Of a stretch of 64,000 nucleotides of DNA, positions 35,971-44,988 are shown in pieces. The stretch's first letter is position 1. The number at the start of each line of letters is the position of its first letter. Origin of the DNA: Bacillus yapensis (lineage in GTDB: Bacteria; Bacillota; Bacilli; Bacillales; Cytobacillaceae); contig NZ_SUND01000005.1 in assembly GCF_005280205.1 (NCBI RefSeq), positions 124,001-188,000 on the forward strand, read 5' to 3'. Made by a program: the position numbers and the translations under genes. A model generated the notes under the pieces. It made no database searches. It was not told the DNA's origin and saw only the letters and a program-made list of their open reading frames with translations.

Positions 35971-36022
35971 GGTAATATTTCCTCACAAAACAAGTGAATT
36001 TAATGGCATTTCTCCATACAAT
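35971..36022 (+). promoter_or_regulatory. Second TnrA-like box, promoter of the small divergent genes
   Basis: Read on the minus strand TGTGAGGAAATATTACC (35987-35971) is one mismatch from TGTNA-N7-TNACA. A TACAAT at 36017-36022 predicts a plus-strand start near 36029, again 50 bp from the box centre. Confidence 0.55.
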
Positions 36023-36055
36023 GTCTGTATAGTCAAAAACAAAGGGTGAGAACGC

Positions 36056-36238
36056 ATGCCATATCTAAGAAATGCTGTGGAGAAAAGGCGGGATCAGGTC
36101 ATCACATTTTTAGTCAAGTCAGGTACTTTTAAGCGGGAAGATATTCAATCATTAACACTCTCCGAGCTTGAAGTAGAATATAAAAAAGTCGCAAAGACCA
36201 ACAAAGGTAAGAAGGGAGTTCGCAATCATGGCAAATAA
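36056..36238 (+). CDS. FbpA-like small basic protein
   Basis: A 60-aa Lys/Arg-rich protein resembling the Fur-regulated basic protein FbpA family: YLRNAVEKRRDQVITFLVKSG and TLSELEVEYKKV are the family blocks. B. subtilis FbpA acts in the iron-sparing response with the FsrA small RNA. No Fur box is visible here; a TnrA-like box is. The next gene overlaps its stop by 11 bp. Confidence 0.72.
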   Translation: MPYLRNAVEKRRDQVITFLVKSGTFKREDIQSLTLSELEVEYKKVAKTNKGKKGVRNHGK

Positions 36239-36377
36239 AGATGTTATCGATTTAGCAAAAAAAATTGTAGAGCTCGATCTATTGCGAGATCAAATTTACG
36301 AAAGCTTCGCGGAGGCAGCAGGAGAGCGAGCGGATGAACTTCTTAGAAGAGTTCAAAACAGCCAAAGAGTCGTATGA
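36228..36377 (+). CDS. 49-aa helical protein, 3' end altered by an IS
   Basis: A short reading frame (MANKDVIDLAKKIVELDLLR...) whose ATG lies inside the FbpA-like gene. It is rich in Leu, Glu and Arg and probably a pair of helices. Similar small proteins occur beside FbpA-type genes; the function is unknown. The last codon and stop (GTA TGA) are formed by the first bases of the TnpB element, so the native carboxy end has probably been replaced. Confidence 0.65.
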   Translation: MANKDVIDLAKKIVELDLLRDQIYESFAEAAGERADELLRRVQNSQRVV

Positions 36378-36552
36378 ATACTCCCCCACCTAAAATGTCT
36401 ACGCATTTTTGAGGAAGGGGTTTCTGCTGTATCGATCGAATTCACTTCAAGCTTCTAAGTAATCCGAACGTTTAACAAGCAGTGGACCTGTCACATTGGT
36501 GTATTCACACCCAGACCCTCTATCCCATCGGTCATGCCTTTGGGACTTCTTT
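36374..36552 (-). ncRNA. Putative omega RNA 3' segment of IS copy 1
   Basis: The 178 nt between the tnpB stop and the element end are conserved in the second copy. They end in a CCCC...AAAATG / CATTTT...GGGG hairpin whose loop differs between copies while the stem is kept. By analogy with known TnpB systems this would be the guide-RNA scaffold; the guide would start outside the element (ACGACTCTTTGGCTG on the minus strand). Confidence 0.45.
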
Positions 36553-38011
36553 TTATATGATCATTTTCTGTGGTTCCCATATTTGAACCGTTTCTACCTT
36601 GAATTCCTGCTTGTCTTTCAATTTTACAAGTACCTTTTTTAATATATTGGCTGCACCGTTCACGTCCGCATTAATCAGTAGACCACGTTCAGTGCGATAT
36701 AAACCACGCTTAATCCGTTTACCTGAGAACTGGATGTTTTGACTACATTCGCCATATGTCGGTACATCATCATCTAGAAAACTCGCCTTAGAGGTGTAGG
36801 ATTCTTCCGTGACAATGACATTAATTCCATTACGAGCTGCTTTATATTCAATCATCTTGATTAGTAAAGAATGAGGAATATGGACAAAAGATTGATTACT
36901 TCGTTTTCCGATGTGTATTTGTTGTTTCCACTCTTTATTTTGACCGATGATGATGGTGTTAATATTCTCATTTAAAGCAATCTGAACAATTCGATAGTTG
37001 CTTTATGAAAAATATCCTTTATTTTGAATGACCTTGTTTGATGCAATTTTTCTAATCGTTTCGATGTAAATATTCCTTCACTAGGTTGTTTTCCGTGTCT
37101 TAATATCCCGAGATAGTGGGCCTTTCTTTTATTATAGTATTGATTGATCGATTTGATATTTTGGCCCTTGATTAATACAGGATTTCTACCTGTATTTGTC
37201 ACGATGGTTGCCAAATTATCAATCCCAAGATCAATACTCATGTATCTTCCGTTATCAACTAATATTTCCTGTTCCGATTGGACTTCCATGACTAACTCCA
37301 CCATATATTCATGGTGTTTTGGAATCACTCGAACCTGTTTTAACTTTCCTTCTGAAAGAGCCAATTTCCCGATATTCAATCGTTCTTTCGTTTTAGGAAA
37401 TTTTAGATGTTTGTTGTTTTTAATGACACAATCCTGATTGGTAAAGAGTATCTCTTTTTCTTCTGAACGACAATATTTTGGGATTTTAGGTCTTCCCTTA
37501 TATTTTGTTGGATTTAGTTTGTAGTCTGCTAAACTAGCATAAAAGGATTTCCAATTTTGGAATACAACTTTCATCACTCCTTGGCTTGATTGGGTGGGGA
37601 GTGAACGGTAATCAGGTTGTCCAATACGTTTGAATAATGCGTCCAGAAAATTGTAGTCTACATACGGCTTATCTTTTGTCGGCATTACAAATTCGTTTAA
37701 TTTCACTTCTTTTTGTTTTTCGATTGGTTTCTTTTGTTGGATTTTTAGTTTTTTTGATAGGCTACTATTTGAATGTCATTCATAGGTTGGAGGTTTTGTT
37801 GGATCGTACGAACGACTTCTTGTTGTAGAGGTTGGAGTTTCTTTTCTTGGGTGAATGAAGTAAAGACTTGGCGGATATAAAAGTTAGTGGTGTTGTATAA
37901 ATTCTTAGCATTTTGGGTCATCTGTTGAAAATATGGATACATTTTATGCCCTTTTTTTACCCTAATCTGATGAGTACTGTAATTTTTACTCTCACTAATC
38001 CCCTCGGTCAC
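36553..38011 (-). pseudogene. tnpB pseudogene (copy 1)
   Basis: Three open segments cover the protein of the intact copy. Two single-base deletions break it: the T8 run after the amino-terminal part is T7 here (near 37750), and one base is missing at GATAGTTGC versus GATAGCTTGC near 37000. Otherwise the copies are highly similar, so the loss looks recent. It can only work as RNA, or be mobilised by a transposase acting in trans. Confidence 0.9.
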
Positions 38012-38167
38012 TTATAACACCTCCCTTAATACCATTATACCAAACACACGTTCTATAAATCCATCCTTAATATGAAATTTATTAAAAAACGCCAATTCAC
38101 CCCCTCCTTAATTTTTGGAACTTAAATTTGAAGAAGGGGTACTCTTGACAATTTTGATAGAAAATGA

Positions 38168-38194
38168 AGTGTCTCTGATTGAGGCGCTTTTTTT
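38168..38194 (+). terminator. Terminator right of IS copy 1
   Basis: AGTGTCTC / GAGGCGCT (two G-U pairs) has a 5-nt loop, then TTTTTTT. It points rightward and probably ended the small-gene transcript before the IS arrived. Confidence 0.75.
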
Positions 38195-38265
38195 AAGTGA
38201 ATTTCTATTTTCCACCAGAACAGTGATATAATTTTCCTTGATATTAATCGCTTGGAGTGGACAAT

Positions 38266-39435
38266 TTGGAAGCTAAAAAATCTTTGCCTATTTTGTTCGC
38301 CATCATGTTTCTTGTGATGGTTGGATTTGGCATCATTATTCCCGTGCTACCCTTTTATGCGGAGGAAATCGGGGCATCTCCTACTGAACTTGGCTTACTG
38401 ATGGCCGTTTACTCATTTATGCAACTTATTTTTGCTCCGATATGGGGACGAATTTCTGATCGCATTGGGCGTAAGCCGGTCATTATGATTGGAATCCTAG
38501 GACTATCTTTATCCTTTTTCCTCATGGCCATTTCAACCCAACTGTGGATGCTGTTTCTCGCACGGATCCTTGGCGGATTCCTTTCTTCTGCCAACATGCC
38601 AACTGTAATGGCGTATGTTGCGGATATCACATCTGAGGAAAACAGAGGAAAAGGAATGGGTGTGATTGGTGCCGCCACTGGTCTTGGCTTTATTTTCGGA
38701 CCAGCTATCGGTGGTGTTTTTTCAGAAACAGCTTTAGGATTACCCTTTTACATTGCTGGCGGAACATCATTTGTTACCTTTTTTATCGTCATGATTGTGC
38801 TAAAAGAATCGTTGGCACCTGAAAATCGCAAGCGATCCGAACGCAAAAATCCATTCAAACAAGCTTTGAACGGACCTACTTCGTTCTTATTTTTTCTACA
38901 ATTCTTTGTCTCCATTTCGTTAGCTGGCTTAGAAGCAACCTTTGCCTACTTTGCTGCTGAAAAGGCGGACTTAGATGCTGTTAAGCTAGGCTATATCTTC
39001 ATGATTATGGGCTTGGCGCAAGCGTATGTTCAAGGTGGATTAATTGGGAAGCTCACAAAGAAATGGGGAGAGGGAACGGTTATCCAAATTGGGATTGTGA
39101 TTTCAGCGGTAGGCTTTGGTCTAATTTTACTAACCGATAATTTTGTCACAGCTGCGATTTATTTAACGATCTTCGGTATCGGAAATGGACTTATTCGACC
39201 TGGCGTCTCGTCGTTATTGACAAAAAAATCAACCGCAGGGCACGGAAGTACAACGGGATTGTTGTCCTCATTTGATTCACTTGGGAGAATTATTGGCCCT
39301 CCATTAGGTGGCTGGCTCTTTTCTGTTTCGCTCGGCCTTCCTTATCTTTCAGGAATTGTCTTATCCGTTGTTGCGATAATCTTATTCCAATCGTATTCAA
39401 GTCGTGCACGAAAATTGGCGTTCGAAAAAAACTAG
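38266..39435 (+). CDS. MFS efflux transporter (DHA1 type)
   Basis: A 389-aa major facilitator with twelve predicted helices. Motif A is GRISDRIGRKPV (between helices 2 and 3) and motif C is GAATGLGFIFGPAIGG in helix 5, both typical of drug:H+ antiporters such as TetA-like pumps. The substrate is unknown. TTG 38266 is chosen, eight bases after GGAG; the GTG at 38257 overlaps that site. It ends in a compact terminator. Confidence 0.88.
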   Translation: MEAKKSLPILFAIMFLVMVGFGIIIPVLPFYAEEIGASPTELGLLMAVYSFMQLIFAPIWGRISDRIGRKPVIMIGILGLSLSFFLMAISTQLWMLFLARILGGFLSSANMPTVMAYVADITSEENRGKGMGVIGAATGLGFIFGPAIGGVFSETALGLPFYIAGGTSFVTFFIVMIVLKESLAPENRKRSERKNPFKQALNGPTSFLFFLQFFVSISLAGLEATFAYFAAEKADLDAVKLGYIFMIMGLAQAYVQGGLIGKLTKKWGEGTVIQIGIVISAVGFGLILLTDNFVTAAIYLTIFGIGNGLIRPGVSSLLTKKSTAGHGSTTGLLSSFDSLGRIIGPPLGGWLFSVSLGLPYLSGIVLSVVAIILFQSYSSRARKLAFEKN

Positions 39436-39458
39436 GAGGCAACAGTGCCTCCTTTTTA
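39434..39458. terminator. Terminator between MFS and DUF2804 genes
   Basis: AGGAGGC-N6-GCCTCCT is followed by TTTTT, starting in the MFS stop codon. It may act in both directions. Confidence 0.85.
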
Positions 39459-40475
39459 CCATTTTGCCGCGTGATCCTCTGCCCAACCAAGAAGATTCTC
39501 GATCCTAATTTCTTCTCCCGTATCCGTTCGAATCGTGCCACTAAAGGTTCCAATCATTTGATGCACCTCGGACTCAATGATGACAGCTTTTGTTGCCGCA
39601 ACTCTTTCAAACAGCGGAATGAAAGTTAAGGAAACTTGATTCGACTCCTCTGTCGTCAATTTCCACGGTTTCATATAATCGTTTGAATCGTATTCCCATT
39701 GAATTTTTTCGTTGATTTTACTTAGCTTTCCGTCTACAACAATTCCATTTTCCGTCTGACCTGTTCCATCCGTCCATTGTCCTCCAAAATTAAGACCAAC
39801 CGTTTTTCCACTGACTGCTCCAGAGGCAGCAGCCCAGTTCCAAGTCGACTGATATGGCCAAATCCCACGACCATAATCTAAGCACCCAAAGGTTTCATGC
39901 GATTGCAACGTGTACTCGCCACCCTCCCATTTCACAACACCTTCAGCTGGTAATGCCGTTTGCTTAGACGTGTATTGGAAACGCGATTTGCTCCACGGAA
40001 CAACGACATTCAATGTCTCATGTCCATTTGGTCGGTGAACCTTTATTTCTGCTGAAAGAGGCTGATTTTCCCCGCTAAAATTTGGACAGTCGACTTTGAT
40101 GAGTGTCGCATCTCCCTCTTCTTCAAAGTGAATCTTCATTTCCTTCGTATCGACTCGGACAGTTGCAGCCACCTCTTCCGGCATCCGACAACCTATTCCT
40201 AAAGGAATCAAAGTTGTTTTCTCATGAAATTTCAGTGTCTTTAAGTCGAGCACATACACAAATAGGACAGCTGCATAATCAAGGTGTGAGATTGTCGCAG
40301 AAAAAAGCATGTCAGGACTCGTGACACACCAGTAGTTCCATTTTTTCTTTCTCAAGAAACTCCCGGAAAGATTGGATCTTATGTACGGTTGTCTTCCCCA
40401 TCCAACACTTGCAAGTGATAGTTGCCCCGTCTTATCACATAGATTAGTCGGGCTTGTTATTTCTTTCATAATCAT
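39456..40475 (-). CDS. DUF2804 family protein
   Basis: A 339-aa protein of the DUF2804 family (blocks KKKWNYWCVTSPDMLFSATI, ETFGCLDYGRGIWPYQSTWNWA and GLNFGGQWTDGTGQTENGI). It is probably a beta-rich fold like hydroxyneurosporene-synthase/lipocalin-type proteins. No activity is known in bacteria. It lies 14 bp after msrAB on the same strand, so likely co-transcribed. Confidence 0.85.
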   Translation of the reverse strand: MIMKEITSPTNLCDKTGQLSLASVGWGRQPYIRSNLSGSFLRKKKWNYWCVTSPDMLFSATISHLDYAAVLFVYVLDLKTLKFHEKTTLIPLGIGCRMPEEVAATVRVDTKEMKIHFEEEGDATLIKVDCPNFSGENQPLSAEIKVHRPNGHETLNVVVPWSKSRFQYTSKQTALPAEGVVKWEGGEYTLQSHETFGCLDYGRGIWPYQSTWNWAAASGAVSGKTVGLNFGGQWTDGTGQTENGIVVDGKLSKINEKIQWEYDSNDYMKPWKLTTEESNQVSLTFIPLFERVAATKAVIIESEVHQMIGTFSGTIRTDTGEEIRIENLLGWAEDHAAKW

Positions 40476-40489
40476 ATTTGTTTCCCCTT

Positions 40490-41437
40490 TTAAAATAATT
40501 TCAAATACTGCCCATATCCCTCTTCTAAAAGCTTGTCTTTGGGTACAAACCGTAACGCTGCTGAATTAATACAATAACGTGCTCGATCTGGTCCTGGACC
40601 ATCATCAAAGACATGACCAAGGTGAGAATCTGAAGTCTTTGCTCGTACTTCAATTCTTCTCATGCCATGGGATGTATCAAACTTCTCTTCTAATTCGGTT
40701 CGTCGAATTGGCTTTGTAAAGCTCGGCCAACCACAGCCAGCATCGTATTTATCCAAGGAGCTAAACAATGGCTCCCCCGAGATAATATCTACATAAATTC
40801 CATCACCAAACTCATCCCAATACTCGTTTTGAAAAGGAGGTTCGGTTGCATTCTTCCTCGTCACCTCATATTGAAGAGGAGTCAATATTTCTCGAAGCTC
40901 TCCATCACTTTTGACTTTACTCCAGTTCTCCCGAATAAACTTCGCTCTCCCTGATCCTTCCTTATACAAATTGTAGTGAAAGGGATTCTTTTTATAATAA
41001 TCCTGATGCTTTTCTTCTGCCTTGTAAAAAGGGCCTGCAGGAAGAATTTCAGTCACAATTGGCTTTTGAAAATGACTACCAATTGCCTCCTTCGAACCTT
41101 TCGCCGCTAGACGCTGTCCCTCGTTATGATAAAAAATCGCTGTTCGATATGAGGATCCCCGATCATTAAATTGACCGCCTGCATCCGTCGGATCAACTTG
41201 CTGCCAATACAATTCAAGCATCTTTTCATATGGAAATACAGCAGGATCAAAGGTAATCTGAACCGCTTCATAATGACCCGTTGTATCCGAACACACCTCT
41301 TCATAGGTTGGATTTTCCGTATGACCACCTGTGTAACCCGAGATCACTTCCTTGATCCCAGGTTGCTCATCAAATGGAGACACCATGCACCAAAAGCAAC
41401 CACCTGCAAAGGTCGCTTTTTCAAATTGAACAGTCAT
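40490..41437 (-). CDS. msrAB: Peptide methionine sulfoxide reductase MsrAB fusion
   Basis: A 315-aa bifunctional repair enzyme reducing Met-S-sulfoxide (MsrA, residues 1-160, catalytic GGCFWC) and Met-R-sulfoxide (MsrB, about 170-315, resolving CGWPSF and catalytic [11 protein letters not shown]). The MsrB half lacks the CxxC pairs that bind zinc in other MsrBs. The start is the ATG at 41437, sharing ATGA with the stop of the upstream kinase gene. Confidence 0.95.
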   Translation of the reverse strand: MTVQFEKATFAGGCFWCMVSPFDEQPGIKEVISGYTGGHTENPTYEEVCSDTTGHYEAVQITFDPAVFPYEKMLELYWQQVDPTDAGGQFNDRGSSYRTAIFYHNEGQRLAAKGSKEAIGSHFQKPIVTEILPAGPFYKAEEKHQDYYKKNPFHYNLYKEGSGRAKFIRENWSKVKSDGELREILTPLQYEVTRKNATEPPFQNEYWDEFGDGIYVDIISGEPLFSSLDKYDAGCGWPSFTKPIRRTELEEKFDTSHGMRRIEVRAKTSDSHLGHVFDDGPGPDRARYCINSAALRFVPKDKLLEEGYGQYLKLF

Positions 41438-42336
41438 TCCCTGTCCTCCTCTATCCATTTTAAAAACCATTCGGCACATTGATAAGGACGTAACCAGTCT
41501 GGATCTCCGTCTTCTACCGCCCAGAAAGCGTACAGTGTCGACAAAGCCAAAGCCGCTTTCAATAGTTTCAACCGTTCTAAGCTTAATCCGTCGCAGAGCC
41601 TGTTGATGCGTAGTTCCAAAATTTCTTGAGGATTATCCTTAAGCTGATTTGTTAAAAATGAGACCAAATCAAAATAAGGATTACCGACTACACCCTTTGG
41701 ATCAATCGCAAACCAACCATGGACATCCGAGTATAGAATATTTTCATGATGCAAATCCCCATGTAAAAGCTCTTCATTCTCCGAAGAACTTTCGCGAAAA
41801 TAAGACTGAGCTTTCAAAACCAGCTCTTCTGAAATTAATCCGTCTAGATGCGCCTTGCTATTTTGATAGCGCGAAAGACCTTCCATCCAATGCCCCAAAG
41901 AAGGAAATTCACCATCACTTGGCCGTGGTCGGCGAATAGCCTTCCATACTTTTATATATTTTTCAATAATCTGCTCCTCATCCTCTAGCTGAGAAAGCAT
42001 CGTCCCTGGAATCAATTGTTCAAGAAGCATGACACCATTGTCGATATCCGTCTTCAATATTCTCGCACAACCGGTCCCTCCATACGCTTCAATCGCTCGA
42101 ACCTCATTCGAGAAATCTCGACCAGCAAGTCCAAACTTTAAAATGCCAGGATTACCGTCCTCATCAACCACCTTCAGGACATAATTATAGGACAAGTTTG
42201 AAACAGGCCCTAGAGAAGTCAGCCCCCATTTATCTAAATATGTGGCAACAAGTTGTTCAAGCCCAGCTAACCAGCTAGAACCTTCTTCACGAAAAGCCCC
42301 TATTATTTTGTCCCGAAACGTACTCGGAATTTCCAT
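41434..42336 (-). CDS. Aminoglycoside phosphotransferase-like kinase
   Basis: A 300-aa APH-family kinase fold: catalytic loop [13 protein letters not shown] (HGDxHxxN) and metal-binding [17 protein letters not shown]. It resembles the streptomycin/hydroxyurea phosphotransferase branch (AadA-unrelated), but a resistance role is not shown; many Bacillus members act on unknown metabolites. The start is the ATG at 42336 after AAGGAG. It overlaps msrAB by 4 bp and follows the sigma-54 regulator by 5 bp. Confidence 0.85.
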   Translation of the reverse strand: MEIPSTFRDKIIGAFREEGSSWLAGLEQLVATYLDKWGLTSLGPVSNLSYNYVLKVVDEDGNPGILKFGLAGRDFSNEVRAIEAYGGTGCARILKTDIDNGVMLLEQLIPGTMLSQLEDEEQIIEKYIKVWKAIRRPRPSDGEFPSLGHWMEGLSRYQNSKAHLDGLISEELVLKAQSYFRESSSENEELLHGDLHHENILYSDVHGWFAIDPKGVVGNPYFDLVSFLTNQLKDNPQEILELRINRLCDGLSLERLKLLKAALALSTLYAFWAVEDGDPDWLRPYQCAEWFLKWIEEDRE

Positions 42337-42341
42337 TTGAT

Positions 42342-43715
42342 TCACTCCTTCTCAAAAGTAATCCCATATTTCCTCATTTTTGCATACAACGTGGCACGAG
42401 ACATGCCGAGCTTTTTCGCAGTGATGCTCTTATTTCCATAGGTACTTTGAAGCGCTTCGATAATTCGTTCCTTTTCAAGTTGCGCTTTTTCCGCAGTGAG
42501 GGAAAATGACTTCACCTCCGTTGTCCTTGCTCCAAAATGAAAGAGCGATGAAACATCTGCTTCCATAATCTGTCCATTGTCACTTAAAACAACGAGCCTT
42601 TCGATCATATTGCGAAGTTCGCGAATGTTCCCTGGCCAATCGTATTCACAAAGCAAAGCTAATGCATGTGGCTCAATCGCGTAATCTTGTTTTTGATACT
42701 TGTACGTGAATTCTTCTAAAAAATCATAAATAAGATACGGAATATCGTCTCTTCTTTCTCGTAGTGATGGAATATCGATTGAAAAAACATTTAAGCGATA
42801 ATACAAATCTGAACGAAAAGTTCCTTCAGCAACCATTTTGTCTAATTGCCGATTAGTCGCTGCCACAATTCGAACATCGACTTTTTTCGGAACTAACCCA
42901 CCTATTCGGTACATTTCCTTGTCTTGAAGCGCTCTTAAAAGCTTCACCTGCATTTCGAGTGGAAGCTCCCCGACCTCATCTAAGAATAATGTTCCGCCGC
43001 TCGCCAACTCCAGCTTTCCTGGCTTTCCTCCTTTGGTCGCACCAGTATACGCTCCCCCTTCATATCCAAAGAGCTCACTTTCAAAGAGGGCATTTGGGAT
43101 CGCCCCACAGTTAATAGGGATAAACGGTTTGCCATTTCGCAGACTTTTCTCATGAATGGCATGGGCAAATAATTCTTTCCCAACCCCACTTTCACCCGTA
43201 ATTAGGATCGTTGCATCGGTTTTGGCCATTTTTTTCGCTTGATGGATGATTTGTTGAATGGTTGTATTGATCCCTTTGATTTTTGAAAAAGGATCATCAT
43301 GCTGAAGCTTGATATGCTGCCTAAGCTGTTGCAATTCCTTTGAAGCTGAAGTTAGTCTCTCATTTAGCTGTATTGTAGAGGAAATATCCTTTTCCAACGA
43401 AAGGCTCCCAATCACCTCATTATGTTCATTGTGGATCAGACTTGTACTAATGAGGACATGCTTATCGGGCCGCGGAATATGATAAACATCTCGCACCGGG
43501 ATTCCCGTTTCCAATACCTTCAGATGCATAACATCCTCTTGCACAAAAAAATCTCGAATATTTTTTCCTAATATCTCTTCTTTCTTGATTTGGTACGTGT
43601 TTTCCGCTGCTTCATTCCAATAGACAAGCTCTCCTTTTGTATTGACAACAGAAATAGCTTCTTCTGAGGAAGATAAAACAGCATATAAGGTTTGAAGTGC
43701 AAATTCATGATCCAT
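42342..43715 (-). CDS. Sigma-54-dependent activator with PAS domain
   Basis: A 457-aa bacterial enhancer-binding protein: PAS domain (about 5-115), coiled linker, AAA+ domain (about 135-375) with Walker A GESGVGKE, the sigma-54 contact loop GAYTGA (normally GAFTGA) and Walker B GGTLFLDEVGEL, then a Fis-type HTH (NKSITAKKLGMSRATLYAKMRKYGI). It faces the proline dehydrogenase gene, which has a consensus -24/-12 promoter, so proline catabolism is the likely target. The ATG at 43715 is chosen after GGTTGGTGAT. Confidence 0.93.
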   Translation of the reverse strand: MDHEFALQTLYAVLSSSEEAISVVNTKGELVYWNEAAENTYQIKKEEILGKNIRDFFVQEDVMHLKVLETGIPVRDVYHIPRPDKHVLISTSLIHNEHNEVIGSLSLEKDISSTIQLNERLTSASKELQQLRQHIKLQHDDPFSKIKGINTTIQQIIHQAKKMAKTDATILITGESGVGKELFAHAIHEKSLRNGKPFIPINCGAIPNALFESELFGYEGGAYTGATKGGKPGKLELASGGTLFLDEVGELPLEMQVKLLRALQDKEMYRIGGLVPKKVDVRIVAATNRQLDKMVAEGTFRSDLYYRLNVFSIDIPSLRERRDDIPYLIYDFLEEFTYKYQKQDYAIEPHALALLCEYDWPGNIRELRNMIERLVVLSDNGQIMEADVSSLFHFGARTTEVKSFSLTAEKAQLEKERIIEALQSTYGNKSITAKKLGMSRATLYAKMRKYGITFEKE

Positions 43716-43736
43716 GTATATCACCAACCTATAAAT

Positions 43737-43753
43737 TGTATAAAAACTATACA
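43737..43753. promoter_or_regulatory. Candidate enhancer site for the sigma-54 activator
   Basis: The inverted repeat TGTATA-AAAAC-TATACA is centred about 140 bp upstream of the predicted putB start point, a usual place for an upstream activating sequence. A looser palindrome CCATA...TATGG follows at about 43779-43798. Confidence 0.5.
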
Positions 43754-43859
43754 CCATTAAACACTTTTGTTGATAAAACCATACAATTTTATATATGGGA
43801 AGTAAAGACTATTTATTAGAAAGTTACAAATTCCCTAACATTTTTTTCTTTTTGAACTT

Positions 43860-43876
43860 TTGGCACGTTTTTTGCA
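43860..43876 (+). promoter_or_regulatory. Sigma-54 (-24/-12) promoter of proline dehydrogenase
   Basis: TTGGCACGTTTTTTGCA matches the full consensus YTGGCACG-N4-TTGCW with exact GG-to-GC spacing. It lies about 100 bp upstream of the proline dehydrogenase start codon. Confidence 0.92.
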
Positions 43877-43973
43877 AATATATTGAAACAAGAAAACCAA
43901 TGATTACACTTAGACATACTCTAAAAGTAAGCGGTTGCTTGATTAATAAATAAAGAGTTACGGGGGAATTAAG

Positions 43974-44894
43974 ATGATCGCAACTGTATCCAAAAATTTT
44001 TTTCTCTATCTTTCTCAAAATAAAGGCTTAAACCAGGCCGCTAAAAAATGGGGACTGAAATTTGGTGCTGCACAGGTTGTCGCTGGAGTCACGATTGAAC
44101 ATGCGATGCAAACAGTTAAGGACCTGAACGAAAAAGGAATCGTATGTACACTGGACCATTTAGGAGAGTTTGTATCTAGTAGAGAGGAAGCAATCCAAGC
44201 AACCGAATACAATGTACGAACTTTAGAAGCCATCGGCAAAACAGGTGTGAATAGTAATTTATCCGTGAAAATGACGCAGCTTGGGCTCGATATTGATAAG
44301 GATTTTTGCATTAAAAATATGTGCCAAATTCTCGATGCTGCCAAGCGAACAAATAATTTCGTACGCATCGATATGGAGGATTATTCCCATTGCCAGGTGA
44401 CGCTCGATATTTTGAGAGAGCTTCGTGAGGTGTATGGTTTTGATAATGTCGGTACCGTGATTCAAGCCTATTTACATCGTTCTCTTGATGATGTGAAAGA
44501 CTTAAAAGGCATTCCTCTTCGATTAGTAAAAGGAGCTTATAAAGAGGACCCATCTGTTGCCTATCAAGATAAGCCGGTTATTGATAAAAACTATATGAGG
44601 CTGATTGAAGAGCATTTATTGAGCGGAAGCTATACAGCGATCGCTTCCCATGATCACCATATCATTGCCAAAGTTAAGGATTTTGTTAAAAAGAACAATA
44701 TTCCGAATAACCAATTTGAGTTTCAAATGCTGTACGGTTTTCGTACTGAATTACAGCAGAGTCTTGTAAAAGAAGGCTACAAAATGCGCGTCTATGTCCC
44801 ATTCGGTGACGATTGGTTCGGCTATTTCATGCGCCGCCTGGCGGAAAGACCACAAAACGTCTCATTTGCGGTAAAAGGGTTTTTCTCGAAATAA
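43974..44894 (+). CDS. putB: Proline dehydrogenase
   Basis: A 306-aa monofunctional FAD proline dehydrogenase oxidising proline to pyrroline-5-carboxylate. Blocks are CTLDHLGEFV, NLSVKMTQLGLDID, FVRIDMEDYSHCQVTLDILREL, GTVIQAYLHRSLDD, RLVKGAYKED and FGDDWFGYFMRRLAERPQN. No pyrroline-5-carboxylate dehydrogenase gene lies beside it in the window. The ATG at 43974 follows GGGGGAA. It is driven by the sigma-54 promoter and monocistronic. Confidence 0.94.
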   Translation: MIATVSKNFFLYLSQNKGLNQAAKKWGLKFGAAQVVAGVTIEHAMQTVKDLNEKGIVCTLDHLGEFVSSREEAIQATEYNVRTLEAIGKTGVNSNLSVKMTQLGLDIDKDFCIKNMCQILDAAKRTNNFVRIDMEDYSHCQVTLDILRELREVYGFDNVGTVIQAYLHRSLDDVKDLKGIPLRLVKGAYKEDPSVAYQDKPVIDKNYMRLIEEHLLSGSYTAIASHDHHIIAKVKDFVKKNNIPNNQFEFQMLYGFRTELQQSLVKEGYKMRVYVPFGDDWFGYFMRRLAERPQNVSFAVKGFFSK

Positions 44895-44901
44895 TAATGA
44901 A

Positions 44902-44934
44902 GAAGCTATCCTTTGGGATAGCTTCGCTGTTTTT
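44902..44934 (+). terminator. Terminator after putB
   Basis: The perfect stem GAAGCTATCC / GGATAGCTTC has a TTTG loop, followed by GCTGTTTTT. Confidence 0.9.
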
Positions 44935-44988
44935 AGGTGACTTTTTTGGTGTTTTAGTAGAGTTGCAACACACGGAAAATACAAAACC

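Larger units (their letters stand above)
36374..38153 (-). mobile_element. TnpB-only IS (IS605/IS1341 group), decayed copy 1
   Basis: About 1.78 kb, nearly identical to the copy at 61394-63174, from ATGAATACTCCCCCACC on the tnpB-3' side to GTACTCTTGACAATT on the tnpB-5' side. Both ends carry subterminal hairpins (CCCC...GGGG types), as in IS200/IS605 elements. No tnpA is present. It separates a small gene from a plausible native terminator at 38168. Confidence 0.85.

Noticed and set aside
35956-36055. Fur box upstream of the FbpA-like gene
   Set aside because: No GATAATGATTATC-like repeat is visible; only the TnrA-like box and a -10 are found.
36553-38011. Three independent transposase genes in IS copy 1
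   Set aside because: They are pieces of one tnpB separated by two one-base deletions relative to the intact copy.
38151-38161. TTGAT target motif (ISDra2-like TAM) beside the IS end
   Set aside because: TTGATAG is on the plus strand, but a TAM should read 5' of the tnpB-side end on the minus strand, where the sequence is ATCAA.
41434-42336. Aminoglycoside resistance gene
   Set aside because: Only the general APH kinase fold is supported; sequence alone gives no resistance specificity.
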